Source of the DNA: Rhytidiadelphus loreus | Lineage: Eukaryota; Streptophyta; Bryopsida; Hypnales; Hylocomiaceae | Length of the DNA stretch: 64,000 nucleotides | Assembly: GCA_947034895.1 (NCBI GenBank) | Contig: OX344761.1 | Coordinates: 76,507,839 to 76,571,838 of the forward strand | Direction: 5' to 3' | In this document: piece after piece, positions 54,328-64,000 of the stretch | Position numbering within the stretch: position 1 is the first letter of the stretch | Layout: each line of letters opens with the position of its first letter | Notes under the pieces: generated by a model | What the model was told of the DNA's origin: nothing | The model's input: the letters and a program-made list of their open reading frames with translations, nothing else | Database searches by the model: none | Made by a program: the position numbers and the translations under genes

Positions 54328-54790
54328 TGACGGAGGACACCAAATCCATCTCACGAAGTGGGACGAGTAAGGTGAAAACTCATGAATCTTACCATAGGAG
54401 AAAATGCAAGAATTTTTTAATATTTTTTACACATGAAAAAATTTGCAAATTTTGAATTCATATTTACCAATCAGAGACCCCAAATTGACCTAGCGGAGTT
54501 GAGAATATACCCTAAACATGGTACAAAATAAAGGGCAAGATTTTACTTTTATGAACCTAGGTTTTCACCCTGCTAGTCCCACTTCGTGGGATGGATTTAG
54601 CGTCCTGCATTCTCGACTGGCAGGGTGGATTGAACCCCTTGCTCGGCCCTGCGGGCAAACCCTGGAATTATTTATTTTCCGCACATGAATTTTTTTGCAA
54701 ATTTTTAATTTATTTTTGCGATCAAAGACCCCATCGATACGTTTAGATCCTATTTGAAAATATCTAAACTAATAGTAAAGTTCGTTCCTA
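54328..54790. repeat. Inverted and direct repeats around a cacgaagtggga word
   Basis: 54328-54385 (gacggaggacaccaaatcca, tcacgaagtggga, ggtgaaaact) is mirrored at 54559-54608. In addition 54400-54530 and 54660-54780 are direct repeats (cacatgaa-aatttgcaaatt, cagagacccca/caaagacccca). A transposon remnant is likely, class unknown. Confidence 0.65.
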
Positions 54791-54964
54791 GGGAGGCAAA
54801 TTTAATAGGATTACTTCTACAATGACATAAGGACAACTAATTAAGGAATAAAACATCCAAGAAAGACATACTTCCAACTAGTATTAATTTAATTTCCTCA
54901 CAATTTGCACAATTAATTATTTAATTCTTTAATCACTCCATTCTTATATCCACCAAGGTTAAGT

Positions 54965-56592
54965 ATCACCCAATTAGATTTGATCTTTAATCTTTCATTT
55001 GGAATCTTTTGTCTTTCTCCCAAATTGGATTTCTTAGGTACAAGTCCAGCCTCGAACTTTTAATTCGGCTTGGACAACTCCCAACCTTGCTCCAATTAGG
55101 ACATATTACTTCCTATTTGGTCTTTGTTTCCAATTTGGGGTACAACCAAATCTTTCAACTTGGATTCTCTTATCTTTTTTTGACATACACTCTTGGAGTA
55201 ATTTTTGCACTTACAATCTCCTTTTACCAACTTGGAGTTCTTAATTTTACTCTTAGTTTTCTCTATTATGCCACGCTGATTTTCTAATTGGATTTCAATT
55301 AATTCCTTACAGAAGCTTGACTTAGACAACATTCAAATTTTATAAAACCAACTTGGATAAGCACTCAAGGCACCATACATCCCTCACACACAAACTTCTC
55401 ATACAAAGAAATCACAGTCCCATTTGGACACTACATTCATAACACTACAATGTCACTAAACATCCAATTTGGTATTCTCTAAACATCAACCATACACACA
55501 TACAACAAATTGGAACTCCACTCAATAATCCTCATTTCGTCTCACACAAAAGATTACACACTTTCATACATTAATTACTAAGACCATCTCAAGCACACAA
55601 CCACTGCAATCCCATTTGGCAATTTAATTATTTTCATATTAAGCCGAATGGGTGACAAATCACTGTTACACTTTATAGTTTTGCATTTAACTCTTTCACT
55701 TCCTATCACTAAATTTTTTCACTCTGCACTTCTTCTTCACTGATCACTTCAAATAGGTTTTAGCTTCCTGCACAACCTTGCATTGAAACTTCCTATTCGG
55801 CAAAAGTCTCCTCTCACAAGAAGTCACACATTAATCTCCAATTAGGATCTAACCTTGTTGTATCTTAGCAACTCCGATTAGATTTCATCTTCCTTCTTCC
55901 TCAATTAACTCGTGACTAGGACACACTTCTTGTCATCACACACCACTCCGACTCAGATTCATATGCACAACCACACAAATTCATAAAAGAACTCAGACAC
56001 AACCATCTTTGCACAATTACGACAATCCAACTTGGATTTCTCATACAAACACAAACAAATAAAACACAACACAACTGGCTGGGACTTGCACTAGCACAAT
56101 CTCTCCAAGTGGGTCCACAAAATGATGAACTTGACAGCCTTATAGGGAGACAGTTACCCAAATTTGGAAAAACAACCATACTGAACCAACTGGCACTTCC
56201 TAAACCACCCGATTTGACCTTAATTGCAAAATAGAACTTCCCAACTTAGAACTTAACTGCCACCATACTCCCACTTGGCTTCCAACTGGATTTAATCCAG
56301 CAACTTATTCCTACTTGAACTTAACTGCTAAAAACAACCACCAATTTGGGATTCTCACCATTCAACCAACCACTACCGACTAGGAAATGTCCACGTCACA
56401 TCAACACACAACACCATCCACTTAGGATTTGCATCACATTCCCATACATTCATAATTCCAACTCGGCAGCGAGCCAACTAGCTAACAAGACCTCTCAAAA
56501 TCCCAAATTGAATTACAGACTCAAAAATTACTTTAAAAACCACACTCCAATTTGATAAAAGTATGTACAAAAAAACACCAAATTGGGAAACA
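54965..56592. repeat. Dense CCAAYTTGG motif block
   Basis: About thirty copies of a palindromic-core motif, consensus YCCAAYTTGGATTT, lie at 25-90 bp spacing over 1.6 kb. Examples: 55019, 55091, 55129, 55154, 55226, 55348, 55462, 55837, 56026, 56282, 56341, 56578. Sequence between copies is unrelated and rich in 'cacacaa'. No coding frame. It resembles a field of protein-binding sites or subterminal transposon repeats. Confidence 0.8.
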
Positions 56593-57022
56593 AACACAAC
56601 AAAAACAAGACAAGGTCATTAAAAAAGCCTCAAAAATACACACAAAAAAGCTAAAAGTTATGTCCCACTAGGTAAGAGAGGTCAAGAGTATACCCTAGAA
56701 CGGCCCAAAATAGGGGGCTTTTTTTTACATGCACCTGGTAAGGCCGAGCGAGGGGGTCACCACCTTCAAAAAAAGCTTTACTCTGCGATTCTTCCGAGAC
56801 GTCTCAAGACAAGAAAACCCTAGTCGACATCGGAGAAACCACATCGATGCAGCATTTATTGTTCATCCTCGTTCCCAAGCACTGCCTTGTGTCAACACTC
56901 TGTTTGCGAGCTCTTTATTGATTCATCGCCGCAGCAGCAGCAACAGTCGATCGCAGCTTATGTTCCAGCCAACTCGATCTCAGCTTTAGAATCTCGCTGT
57001 AGGTTTGGTCCACAGTGCAGCT
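56593..57022 (+). other. Promoter and 5' leader of the hydrolase gene
   Basis: Composition rises to host-like GC. A cagcagcagcaacag run lies at 56931. No clear TATA box. The long apparent frames here have no motif and are treated as leader. Confidence 0.4.
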
Positions 57023-60000
57023 ATGGCGGAAGTGACGAAGGTGAAGAAACCCCGGATCACGGCAGCTTCGGCCCGCTCGCACACTCGCCGCGATGCGCCC
57101 TCGCGGGGTCCAGGGTTTTCAGGTGCGATCTTCTTCCCAAATAGGTCGTTGTCCCTGTGGATGCAGTCTTTCTCTTTGATTTCTCCTTGAGTCTATGCGC
57201 TAGCTGCAACAGCTGTTTTTATTTTGTAGTCTGTACTTGATAGTTTTGCTATAATCGGGTGTAGCTGCTTGCTGCATTGGCGTCCAAGGGCGATCGTCAT
57301 TGTCGCAATACCTTGTTGATTTTCTTTTGATTCAAAGAGATTTTTTGCATAGCTTCTGTTGTTCTATGCTGTTTATTCGCCCGTTTTAGGTCTATGCTGT
57401 AGTGTACAGGGAAGAGATTTAGGGCTAGCATTTCAGATGAATTTTTTTGCCTTTTGTGTGTGAGCTTAGTCTTCGGCTGTTTTCTTTCATGAATCTGCGA
57501 GCGGATGCACTCCGAGTGTTTTGATTGCTCTTCGTGTTTTGTGCTAGCTGCTACAGCACTTCTATTTTATAGTGTGTGCTTGATGCTTTTAGCTATGATC
57601 GCCTGTCGTTGCTTGCTAAATTTGCGTCCAAGGGCGATCTCATTGTAGCAATACCTCGTTGAATTCGATTAGCTTAAGTGATTATTTGCATTAGCTTCTG
57701 TTGTCCTATGAGTGTAGATGAACTGTTTTGCTTTTTGTATGTGAGCTGAATCTTGGGCCTTTTACTTCATGAATCTACTAGTGAATCTTGAAAATGATCA
57801 GTATGAGAGAGGTCTGAGTAGTCAAATTTTTCATTGGGGAAGGTGGACGAGCGCCTGAGATTCCTGAGATTAGGTGCTGGATAGTCTTGCGGAGAGGGGC
57901 CATCTGGGGCACAATAGGGCCTTTGGATTTCGGAGGGGACTCTCTTCCCATTGAATCCCTCCTCCATTGAATAAAAATTGGGCCCTATGTACGTATATAT
58001 TCTGAAATTTATATGTGACTGTACGTGGCTCCTCTCCGCAAGTCGTCACCTTCGACTGTTTTCTCTCATGAATCTACTAGTGACTCTTGAAAATGATGAG
58101 TATGAGAGTTAATGGAAATCAGAATAATACGCTCTATTACGTTCTCAGTTTTCTAATGGAGTAATTAGTTGAACGCTCTTTAACGTCTTTTAATCTTTTT
58201 AAGTGTACTTAAAAACTACGAACAGTCTTAAAAAACAGAATCGGAGAGGTTCTTACTTGAAGGCAATCAAACATGCTATTAAAAAATGGTATTAATATAA
58301 AACGTTTTGCTTTTGGTAACCCTGGAGAGAGGTCATGTTCCCTGAAATGTCTGTTGGGGCAGCTGAACAGTTGCCTGAACTGGAATGCCTACTGTAGCTG
58401 TCAAGAAATTGAGGGCCTGTCGGGAGGAATATTACTAGACTTGCAACTGCTACGTAGTATTTCCCATGTCTTCTTTTCATTTGGATGCGCAAATTGAGCT
58501 TACTCTAGAAAAGCATTATTTGACATGAGATGGAAGCGGGTGTAGGTTTTGTACGTAGGATGGTGATGCTTGTTGGAGTCATTGTGGGAAGCATGATATA
58601 TAAGGCCATCACTCCACCGCCTTTCAAGGTGCTAAATAGCCCTGATGGACCCAAAGTTACTGCTCCACGAATTGAATTGCGCGATGGCAGACATTTGGCT
58701 TACAAAGAATGGGGTGTGAAAAGGGAAAGGGCTAGTTACTACATCGTCAACGTCCATGGTTATATGGGATCCCGTCTCCAGAGCATTCCAATTCCGATGG
58801 TGAGTACTCTTGTTCGAGTTCACACTAGTCATATTCTGCTGGTTATTCCTTGAATTGCACTAAGGGCGTCATCTTACTTTTATTCTATTTACAATTCTTG
58901 TGCCTGGAATAATGCAGTATGAGTGTAACCTTTCATTCTTGAAGGGTACTGTGGGTGTGTACTTTACTTATTTCTTAGAAAGCTGCTGTAGACTGATCTT
59001 GGATATCTAGTATCTGTGCTAATCTATATAGCTTTATGATCGTTATGCAGGAGGTTATGAATGAACTCGGTCTCTATGTGGTATCATTTGACAGAGCCGG
59101 ATATGGACAAAGTGACCCAAACCCAAGACGCTCCATTCAATCAGATACAGAGGATGTTGTGGACCTGGCAGATGGTCTTGGGTTGAGACCCAAGTTTTTT
59201 GTAATTGCAACTTCATATGGAAGTTATACCGGCTGGGGTTTGTTGAAGTACAGACCTGAAAGGCTTGCGGGTGTTGCTTTTTCAGCTCCAGGAGTGAACT
59301 TCTGGTGGCCGGGATTTCCCAAGTCTGAAATGGCCAAGGCTTGGGGCTCTCTGCGAGCCGGGGACAAATTGTCTATGAGGGTCGCTCATTATCTTCCTTC
59401 TCTCACTTACTGGTTTAATACCCAGAAGCGACTCCCAGTAATGGCTGTTGAATCTGAAAATCCAATTACAAGTTTCCACCCGAAGGACCAGGAACTAATA
59501 AAGACGGCTCTCAATCCTGGCGTACATCCCGAGGTACAATCTCCTTTTGCTTAGTAATAGTATTTTCTCTTTTGAGGGAATAGCTATATTGTTGAGAAAT
59601 ATAGCAGTTCCTCCTTAAATTCGATGTGTATTGTAGTTGCTGAAACCCGCTTATACTGTATGTCATCGGTGAAGAATTACGAAGGGCTAATTGTGGTTCT
59701 TGGCTTGTGCAGCACTACCGGGAGTCAATGCAGCAAGGCACTTTTGAGTCAAAGTACAGGGATTTGATGATCATGTTTTCAGAATGGCCCTTCACACCCA
59801 TGACACTGGAGAATCCATTTGATACTCCTGTCCACATTTGGCAGGGAACCGAGGACAGCATGGTTCCTGCCAACCTGCAAAAATACGTGGCCTACAGCTT
59901 GCCCTGGGTTCAGTATCATGAACTTCAAGGCGACGGCCATATCTTGAATTTTTACCCTGGGGTGGCTGAAAAGATAGTCCGCACTTTGTTGGAAGACTCC

Positions 60001-60024
60001 AACAAGAAGGACTTCACGTTGTGA
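57023..60024 (+). CDS. Alpha/beta hydrolase, plant membrane-anchored type, four exons
   Basis: Exons 57023-57122, 58546-58799, 59051-59533 and 59713-60024; 1149 nt, 382 aa. The short first exon (MAEVTKVKKPRITAASARS) joins in phase to GFVRRMVMLVGVIVGSMIYK, a single membrane segment at about 35-55, then PPPFKV. The fold follows: oxyanion HG (VNVHGYMGS), DRAGYGQSDPNPRRS, nucleophile elbow IATSYGSYTG (Ser in A-T-S-Y-G, not the usual G-x-S-x-G), acid in GTEDSMVP and His in GDGHILNF. This matches the plant alpha/beta hydrolase family close to Arabidopsis At1g74300-type proteins, whose substrates are unknown; an esterase or lipase is likely. Introns are GT-AG. It looks intact. Confidence 0.9.
57123..58545 (+). 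other. Intron 1 of the hydrolase gene, with internal duplications
   Basis: A block of about 175 bp is present twice (57195-57370 and 57540-57710; shared 'gcgtccaagggcgatc', 'gcaatacct-gttga', 'ttagcttctgttgt'). A second word, 'catgaatctactagtga', occurs at 57770 and 58068, flanking a small inverted pair (57883-57903 and 58023-58045, cttgcggagagg) that may be a MITE remnant. Confidence 0.7.
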
Positions 60025-61647
60025 GTGACGAACTAGCTGTGTACTGTAAGTTCCGAGTTGTTTAGATGTTCGGTTTGCTGAAACCAGAACATTGGTGTAC
60101 GTTTCTTTTGTCGTAGATCTGTAATTTATGACAGTTGAGTGTTCTGGCCATGTGTATAGACTTCCGCATCAGTAGTACAGGGGAAAAACTGCTTTGTGCA
60201 GTTTCTTAGGCTGAGGTTTTCCTTTCTGAACGATATACATTATGGAACTCACCCTTCAGGTGCTGTGGAAATTGAGGGCTTCTTAAACAGTGGTTTGATG
60301 TCTCAAATTTTGAGGGCCTAACCTAGGCTCTTCAAATTCAATGAAAAGAGTTGTTACATATCATGTGTGCGGACTCCAGTTCCTTTCTGTGGTGCATTAG
60401 TTTGTGATACCGTATCTGAATTCTGTAATGGGCTTCCCTTCTCTGGCGAGAAGGACATGCAGGTTGAAGTGTACATGGAAGGATTCTCTCTTGTCCCCAA
60501 ATACTTTGCAATGCAAGGCACAGTGAAATTAGGGTTTGGTGAGAGAGCAAAGATGTGATATTAGAAAAGGTGATATTAAGATTGGATGCGCAATCCTAGA
60601 AATATAATTTTTTTTTAAAATGTGAAAGTCCACGCTTAAGCATAGAAAAATTGCTCTTCGCTATTTTGTAGCGTAGTCAGTCACTCCCCTAAAACCCTAT
60701 TTCGACTTCATCGATCACGTTATGAAACCCTGTGTACCAATCCCTCATTTGCAACAACATTGAATTTCATACTCCGTTCACGGCAATGCATCTTCTAAAA
60801 TCGAAGAAAACTGACGACTCCACCAGTCCGGAAATCCAGAGATCGACATTGCATTGTTTTCGTCTGAGCGAATTTTTGCCTCTTTGCTATAGTGAAAGGC
60901 TAATTTCATTTTTTCTTACAAAATGGCCAGATTCCTGCTGAATTTTAAATCAAGCGAAATTTTAACCAGGTGATAACGCAAGGTTTCACATAGTTATCAC
61001 AAGTATCACCAAAATATCACAAGAGTATTGAAGAAATAGATGGCTACTTCTTCAAAATGAAATAAATCACTGGCAGGGCCTCACTTTCCCCGTAAACATA
61101 AATTCTTTGAGCACATCCACAGGTTCCGTTCGTCGAAACTCATGTCTGATTTCTGAAGCTCAAAGTTTACTAAAATATATTTGCAGCACTGTACGTGGTC
61201 CCATCTTTGCAGACAGGCTTGTCTGCAGAAAGCCAGGGACCCACAGATCGAGTCATGGAAAGACCGACCGCGTGGTCCCATTGCGCCGCAATGGAATTCA
61301 CAGTTCTACATAATCCAGACACCTCTTTGCCGATATTGCATTGCTGTTCAATTTTGTTTGGTTCGCCCCACAGTTTCCTTCTGTAACTTAATGACATGCA
61401 GTGCTATGCGGGATTTTCTACTAGTTCTGACTTGAAGACATGTGGCAACACTGTTCATGTTATTCCGGAATTAAGGGTCAAGTAAGATTTTCTAATGTTC
61501 CAAGTAATGTTCAGTATTTATAGTAAGAAGCACAATGCGGGAAACCGTGTCCCCGATCACTTACCTGTAGTCTGTGCCTTGAAGTTAGCAGCTTCTCATG
61601 GACGCTGCTTGCAGCGCACGAAAATCGAAGCTCCCTGTTTCCTTACG
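60025..61647. other. 3' flank of the hydrolase gene and intergenic DNA
   Basis: 60025-60550 is probably the 3' untranslated region and downstream flank. A frame of 63 aa there has no family signal. Small inverted words occur at 61205 (gcagacaggcttgtctgc) and 61277 (ccattgcgccgcaatgg). No gene supported. Confidence 0.4.
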
Positions 61648-61657
61648 AATATAAACC
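61648..61657 (+). promoter_or_regulatory. TATA box of the heavy-metal-associated gene
   Basis: AATATAAACC, about 205 bp upstream of the ATG at 61860, followed by a C/T-rich leader. Confidence 0.5.
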
Positions 61658-61859
61658 AGCGTTGCTCAAACCCCAACATCATTCATTTCCATCAACTCCC
61701 GTTCCATCGCCCTCTTCAGATCGACATTCATTCGTGTTCAGAGCCTCAGCCATACTTCCCATCTGTAAATTTCAATTCGATCGTTGTCGCATTCAACTGA
61801 ATCCAAGCTCACTTTCAATCAACAGTCAGATTGCTCCAGTTTTGTAGAGTTTGAATACA

Positions 61860-62363
61860 ATGGTGCGTTACAATCACGGTGAGTCTCAATACGTTTCCTT
61901 CCCGGATCCCCGATCTCCATTTTTTTTCCGCGAGGCTCCCTTCTACAACGACGTCTACTACCGGCGAGATTTTCGTGACCAACACCCAGTAGATCCCGGC
62001 TATGGTGGCCACTTGATTCCTAACAACGAGCAAATCTTCCTTCGACGGGAAGACCCATGGTGGCGCAACCACGAATTTCCTCGCAACGGGTATGGGTATC
62101 CTGTTTACATTGTGGAACATCAGTACCCACGGGAAGCAGTCGAATGTACAGTGAAACTGTATGTGCCGCAACTCTGTTGCGATAACTGTGAGCACCGAGT
62201 TGTGGAGGCATTGAAGGATTTCCCAGACGTGCGGAACGTTGTTGCTGACCAGTGGGAAAAGAAAGTGGTGGTGGTGGGGGAGAATCTGCGACCGGAACAG
62301 GTGCTTCGGCGTTTGCAACGAGTTTCGCGTATGGATCGATCTGTCTTCTGGCAGGATCGGTAG
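61860..62363 (+). CDS. Heavy-metal-associated (HMA) domain protein
   Basis: Single exon, 167 aa; start ATG 61860 (acaATGG context) is preferred to an upstream TTG. The N-terminal 90 residues are rich in Tyr, Pro, Arg and Asp without known motif. Residues 94-160 form one HMA ferredoxin-like fold: VECTVKLYVP, metal-binding loop with C107-D-N-C110 (an additional Cys at 106), HRVVEALKDFPDVRNV, KKVVVVG, LRRLQRV. Plant HMA proteins of this kind (HPP group) bind copper, zinc or cadmium and act in metal delivery or stress. The C-terminus (WQDR) lacks a CaaX box, so it is not an isoprenylated HIPP. Intact, with a TATA box upstream. Confidence 0.9.
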   Translation: MVRYNHGESQYVSFPDPRSPFFFREAPFYNDVYYRRDFRDQHPVDPGYGGHLIPNNEQIFLRREDPWWRNHEFPRNGYGYPVYIVEHQYPREAVECTVKLYVPQLCCDNCEHRVVEALKDFPDVRNVVADQWEKKVVVVGENLRPEQVLRRLQRVSRMDRSVFWQDR

Positions 62364-63730
62364 CTTGGGATTCAAGCATTGCATCCAATTTTGTTAATAT
62401 GGTTTCTTACTTGTGTTAGTTAGGATTTGTGGTTTGTATAGTCAAGGTTTTGAGCGACATTTTTATGTACAGTACAGAGATGAATGATACAGAAATACGG
62501 GTTCAATCAGGAAGCTCGCTTGCAGACATGGATTGGAGCTGTGACTATATATCAATGGAAGGAAACATCCCGGGAAACATAAACATGGATTAGAAACACT
62601 GCATGAGTAGCAACCTTTATGTATAGTACAATTTTCATTCAGAGATTGGAATAGAAAAAAGTTGCGGCACAACAAAAACAGAGTGTTCCGTGGTAATAAA
62701 ATCTCCGAATTCTTTTTGTACACTCGTTCTCGGATCCTCGCATCCAAAGTCGCCGCCATGTATCCTCATTTGTTGATTTATTTAGTGAAATGTTATCATA
62801 TCTGCGTTTGTACAATCGATTCTTTGAGTCCAGAGAGCTTTGATTTTTGTTACAAACATTGATTGAACTTGTGAGCATTGACAGAAACGAAAAACATGAC
62901 CAATTGCAATTATTCAACTTAAGAAATTTTGAGAAATCTAAATTAAGGGTTGGGGGCAGTTAATGACTTCCACCACATTCACTAATTTACCATCAGATCA
63001 GATCAGTTCAAGAATCCCGAAGTTCATGGTTTTGAAAATGGGAGGGGGAGTCAAGCAGCACCGTCGGATAAACCATGAAGAGAAGGGATCGGACGGTTAG
63101 CACCAGTCTTTGTAACCGTTAAGGGCTTCAGCGGTGTCGCAGGCCGCGGACACCTTGCACGGAGCCAGTCAAACAAAAGCCTAGCCTCTGCGGATTCTGC
63201 ATTTCAGTCAATTGCCTTCTTCACCTTCCGAGGACGCCGTGATTCATGTGACGTAACTAACAGTTGCTACCGATTCTGCTGCGAAAAACAGTCGCCCGGG
63301 AGCTTCGGTTTGATTCATTTTTGGTTTAATTGAATTTTAGAGCCGTGCCGTGTTCTTACGGAATCAGAGCATTCGTTGCAGGAATGGGAAATTGGAACGA
63401 TTGACTATGGAGTTTAAAACACTTTGTTGAAGATTAGGGTTGACGAGAGAGACTATTTGACAATGGCAGTGAGAATGGAACCCTAATTGGTGTTGTCGAG
63501 AGATCGGTGTGTTTATTATGTTTTCTGCAATGTGTGAGTTTTCAACGTCGATCGAGACGTTTGGTTCCGTGCGGTGGCGTTAAGATCTAGGGAGTGTGGC
63601 TACTGCGTGATGATGTGTTGCAAGCTCTGGACTAATTGAGTCCGGAAGCTCGTTTGGTGTTAAATACCTTAGGATGCAATTTGCGTATGGTCGAAGTGTT
63701 AGGGTTGGTGCTCAAAGTTATGAAGCATAG
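62364..63730. other. Intergenic DNA after the HMA gene
   Basis: 62364-62650 is the likely 3' flank. From about 63100 GC content rises and may mark the 5' region of a gene running off the window, but no start codon and frame could be tied together. Confidence 0.35.
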
Positions 63731-63738
63731 ATGACGGA

Positions 63739-63942
63739 GTGTTACTATTTGCAATTTATTCCCGCAATGCTCAGCAGTGCTTAGAAAACGTGGAGTCACG
63801 GATAGCGAAGCTGCGTGATGAGGAGCGGAAGCATTTGAAGGACTTCTCGACACTGGTGACTTCATCAAATTTCAACTCTTCTGCAGTTTGGGGAGTGGAA
63901 GAAGATACAAGACACGCAGTCTATGGATTTGCACGTCGTTAG
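63739..63942 (+). CDS. Possible exon of a gene at the window edge
   Basis: An open segment with helix-rich content (CLENVESRIAKLRDEERKH, then AVWGVEEDTRHAV) in a host-like GC context. It has no ATG at its start, and the one ATG nearby (63731) reads a different frame that stops soon. It may be an internal exon of a coiled-coil protein. No family recognised. Confidence 0.3.
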   Translation: MLLFAIYSRNAQQCLENVESRIAKLRDEERKHLKDFSTLVTSSNFNSSAVWGVEEDTRHAVYGFARR

Positions 63943-64000
63943 AGAATTAGGGAGTTTAGGCCACCCATGCTCGAGCACAAATGGACAGCAGAGACCGCCG

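Noticed and set aside
60367..60558. 63-aa frame downstream of the hydrolase
   Set aside because: It lies in the 3' flank, has no motif and overlaps an antisense frame of similar length.
61408..61425. ggattttctactagttct as a CACTA MITE end
   Set aside because: The last bases are not AGTG, and no partner end or subterminal sequence was found.
1..64000. CRISPR arrays, bacterial operons, ribosomal RNA
   Set aside because: Introns, LINE and CACTA elements show a plant nuclear locus; tandem blocks lack the spacer structure of CRISPR and no rRNA sequence was seen.

Overview
The window is nuclear DNA of a land plant. It has GT-AG introns, plant-specific gene families (filament-like plant protein, a plant-type alpha/beta hydrolase, a heavy-metal-associated protein), CACTA transposons and a plant-type LINE. 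The species cannot be fixed from sequence alone. The repeat-borne gene at 21.6-28.7 kb reminds me, from unverified memory, of repetitive hypothetical proteins in liverwort genomes, so a bryophyte is my weak first guess. Most of the window is transposon-rich and decayed. Only about 6 kb looks like ordinary host coding sequence.

Layout. 0-9.3 kb: two convergent intronless genes (2794-4287 plus, 6258-8738 minus) share an undescribed N-terminal domain; the longer one adds an RING-H2 finger. Each has a GC-rich 'gcgactgcgggt'-type array upstream. 9.3-19.4 kb: AT-rich repeats, a truncated CACTA element, more GC arrays, a 162-bp and a 205-bp tandem repeat and a gene fragment. 19.6-44.4 kb: one LINE of roughly 6 kb, blown apart by nested insertions. 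They are an 8.55-kb element (20536-29088, duplication CCTAC), a 132-bp CACTA MITE (duplication CGC), an 8.78-kb element (33457-42231, duplication TCTAC) and a 1.09-kb CACTA element (42405-43491, duplication ATA). Removing each insertion with one copy of its duplication rejoins the LINE reading frame. The 8.55-kb element carries its own gene, which is split by a third, 5.07-kb insertion (22514-27584) bounded by GC arrays; this in turn holds a previously hidden multi-exon gene on the minus strand. 44.4-52.5 kb: a truncated filament-like plant protein gene with a 1.57-kb CACTA element in an intron, then another CACTA relic. 52.5-56.6 kb: tandem repeats and a 1.6-kb block dense in a CCAAYTTGG motif. 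56.7-64 kb: host genes, namely a four-exon alpha/beta hydrolase (57023-60024, 382 aa) and a single-exon heavy-metal-associated protein (61860-62363, 167 aa).

The window therefore reads as a stratigraphy. The LINE is oldest, the large TG...CA elements landed in it, and the GC-array element and the CACTA elements landed in or beside those. Stops in the LINE and in the element-borne gene are mostly explained by C-to-T (or G-to-A) changes such as CAG to TAG, the expected scar of cytosine methylation. The best candidates for something undescribed are the paired domain/RING genes, the GC-array elements that carry gene fragments, and the two large elements with 5-bp duplications.
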